Origin: Jatrophihabitans sp.
GTDB taxonomy: Bacteria > Actinomycetota > Actinomycetes > Mycobacteriales > Jatrophihabitantaceae
Assembly (NCBI GenBank): GCA_036389035.1
Contig: DASVQQ010000015.1
Span: forward strand, 1 to 64,000
Direction: 5' to 3'
DNA: 64,000 nucleotides
Part shown: positions 62,909 through 64,000 of the stretch, in pieces
How positions within the stretch are numbered: the first letter of the stretch is position 1
How the letters are laid out: every line of letters starts with the position of its first letter
The notes under the pieces: model-generated
What the model was told of the DNA's origin: nothing
Database searches by the model: none
What the model saw: the letters and a program-made list of their open reading frames with translations, nothing else
Position numbers and translations under genes: made by a program

Positions 62909-63858
62909 CGGCCCGCCATGCTCACCGCGTCGGCGACCATCGCCGCGGTCGCCTCGGGGCTGGTCATCAGCAGGTCCCGGCCCAGCACCGTGAGGCCGGG
63001 CAGCTCGGCGGTGTCGCCGGTGTGGACGAGCCAGCCGTCGAGCACGCCGCCGTCTGACCGGGCGCCGTACAGCCCGGCCACCCCGGCTGCCGAGGTCTGC
63101 ACGCCCAGCACCGGCAGGCAGGCGTCGGCCATGCCCCGGACCGGCGCGCCGCCGATGATCGGCGACAGCCCGATGACCTGAGCGGGCCCTGACCGCAGCG
63201 CCTGGCCGATGCCCGGCACGTTGAGAATGGTGTTGATCGAGACCACCGGGTTGGACGGCGCGATCAGCACCAGATCGGCCTGCTCGATGGCCGCCACCAC
63301 GCCGGCTGCCGGCCGGGCCGACTCCAGGCCGACCTGGACGAACTCCAACGCCGGAATCCCGGCCCGGTGCCGGACCCACCATTCCTGGAAGTGGATGGCC
63401 CGGCGGCTGCCGTGATCAGTGATCACCACATGCGTCTCGCAACGCTCGTCGGTCATCGGCAACAGCCGGACGCCGGTCTGCCAGCGCTGGCACAGCGCCG
63501 CGGTGACGTCGGAGAGCGGGTAGCCGGCGGCCAGCATCTGGGTGCGGACCAGGTGGGTGGCGATGTCAAGGTCGCCGAGGCTGAACCAGGTCGGCTCGGC
63601 GCCGTACTCGGTCAGCTCGTCCATGATCCGCCAGCTCTCGCCCTCGCGGCCCCAGCCCCGTTCGGCGTCCACCGCGCCGGCCAGGGTGTACATCACGCTG
63701 TCGAGGTCGGGGCAGATCCGCAGGCCGTGCATCGTGACGTCGTCACCGGTGTTGATGATCGCGGTGACCTCGGAGCCGGGCAGCCCGGCGGCGTAGGCCC
63801 GGACGCCCTGCAGGAACCGGGCTCCGCCGACTCCGCCTGCCAACACCGTGATGCGCAC
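62905..63858 (-). CDS. fbiA: 2-phospho-L-lactate / phosphoenolpyruvyl transferase (CofD)
   Basis: 317 residues. [79 protein letters not shown] and [20 protein letters not shown] are invariant CofD segments. Transfers the lactyl or enolpyruvyl phosphate to Fo to make (dehydro)F420-0. First gene of an fbiA-fbiB-hydrolase operon. The last 142 bp of the window show no gene. Confidence 0.94.
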   Translation of the reverse strand: MRITVLAGGVGGARFLQGVRAYAAGLPGSEVTAIINTGDDVTMHGLRICPDLDSVMYTLAGAVDAERGWGREGESWRIMDELTEYGAEPTWFSLGDLDIATHLVRTQMLAAGYPLSDVTAALCQRWQTGVRLLPMTDERCETHVVITDHGSRRAIHFQEWWVRHRAGIPALEFVQVGLESARPAAGVVAAIEQADLVLIAPSNPVVSINTILNVPGIGQALRSGPAQVIGLSPIIGGAPVRGMADACLPVLGVQTSAAGVAGLYGARSDGGVLDGWLVHTGDTAELPGLTVLGRDLLMTSPEATAAMVADAVSMAGR

Positions 63859-64000
63859 CGGAGAAACCTAATTCATCAGGAGCCGAACGCACTCGGCGGG
63901 AGGCGGCAGGGCGACGGCGGGGGCCGGCTGAGATCGGGGCGGGCGAGTCAGCGGGTCGCGGGCGACGCGGGTCAGCGGGACGTGAACGGGAGCGTGTTGG

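Overview
High-GC actinobacterial chromosome, probably from the Frankiales/Jatrophihabitans/Nakamurella neighbourhood. The evidence is the GC-rich third codon positions, GTG/TTG starts, frequent 4-nt ATGA/GTGA overlaps, a DUF222 HNH (13E12-type) gene, F420 genes, a PAC2 protein, a perfect actinobacterial LexA box, and gene order. The block TIGR03089 gene - LCP ligase - rmlD ... wbbL - mannose-1-P guanylyltransferase - X - fbiB - fbiA has the order and orientations I recall from M. tuberculosis Rv3268-Rv3261. Genus is an inference.

Layout. 0-3 kb: scarred left edge with a truncated secreted-protein gene, a frameshifted 3' remnant of guaA (927-1098) and a 3' remnant of tmRNA (2912-2939). Both genes are classic integration targets, but no integrase lies in the window. 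3-22 kb: mostly core genes (truncated globin, secreted intradiol dioxygenase, TenA plus GGDEF protein, ECF sigma with membrane partner, Na+/H+ antiporter, propionyl-CoA synthetase, HNH endonuclease with a remnant, ScoAB CoA-transferase with a PAC2 protein, LCP ligase). 22-57 kb: a large surface-polysaccharide locus (rmlD, SpoIID-like protein, two GDP-mannose dehydratases, Wzm/Wzt exporter, several GT2/GT4/GT-C transferases, methyltransferases, flippase-like protein, wbbL, nucleotidyltransferase), interrupted by accessory patches. 57-64 kb: helR with a rifamycin-associated element, a VapBC-type module, and fbiA-fbiB-serine hydrolase.

Accessory patches inside the polysaccharide locus: 33.3-35.3 kb (less GC-rich; HD-domain and membrane proteins), 35.3-38.2 kb (HIT, GNAT, PPOX, RelBE, with a 59-60 bp direct repeat), and 41.5-48.3 kb (HicA/HicB-like genes and the ubiquitin-like region).

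The most interesting system is at 42.2-48.2 kb on the minus strand: ECF-like sigma factor, unknown 318-aa protein, Rad50-like ATPase with zinc hook, then a ubiquitin-like protein ending in Gly, an E2-like protein and a JAB-E1 fusion. The two halves each start behind the same bipartite promoter, GGGGTTGCAAA-N9-TCGGWCGACT, suggesting one sigma-controlled regulon. A cysteine-containing 104-aa gene downstream carries a perfect LexA box, hinting at a DNA-damage link. Short tandem repeats at or near gene 3' ends recur across the window.
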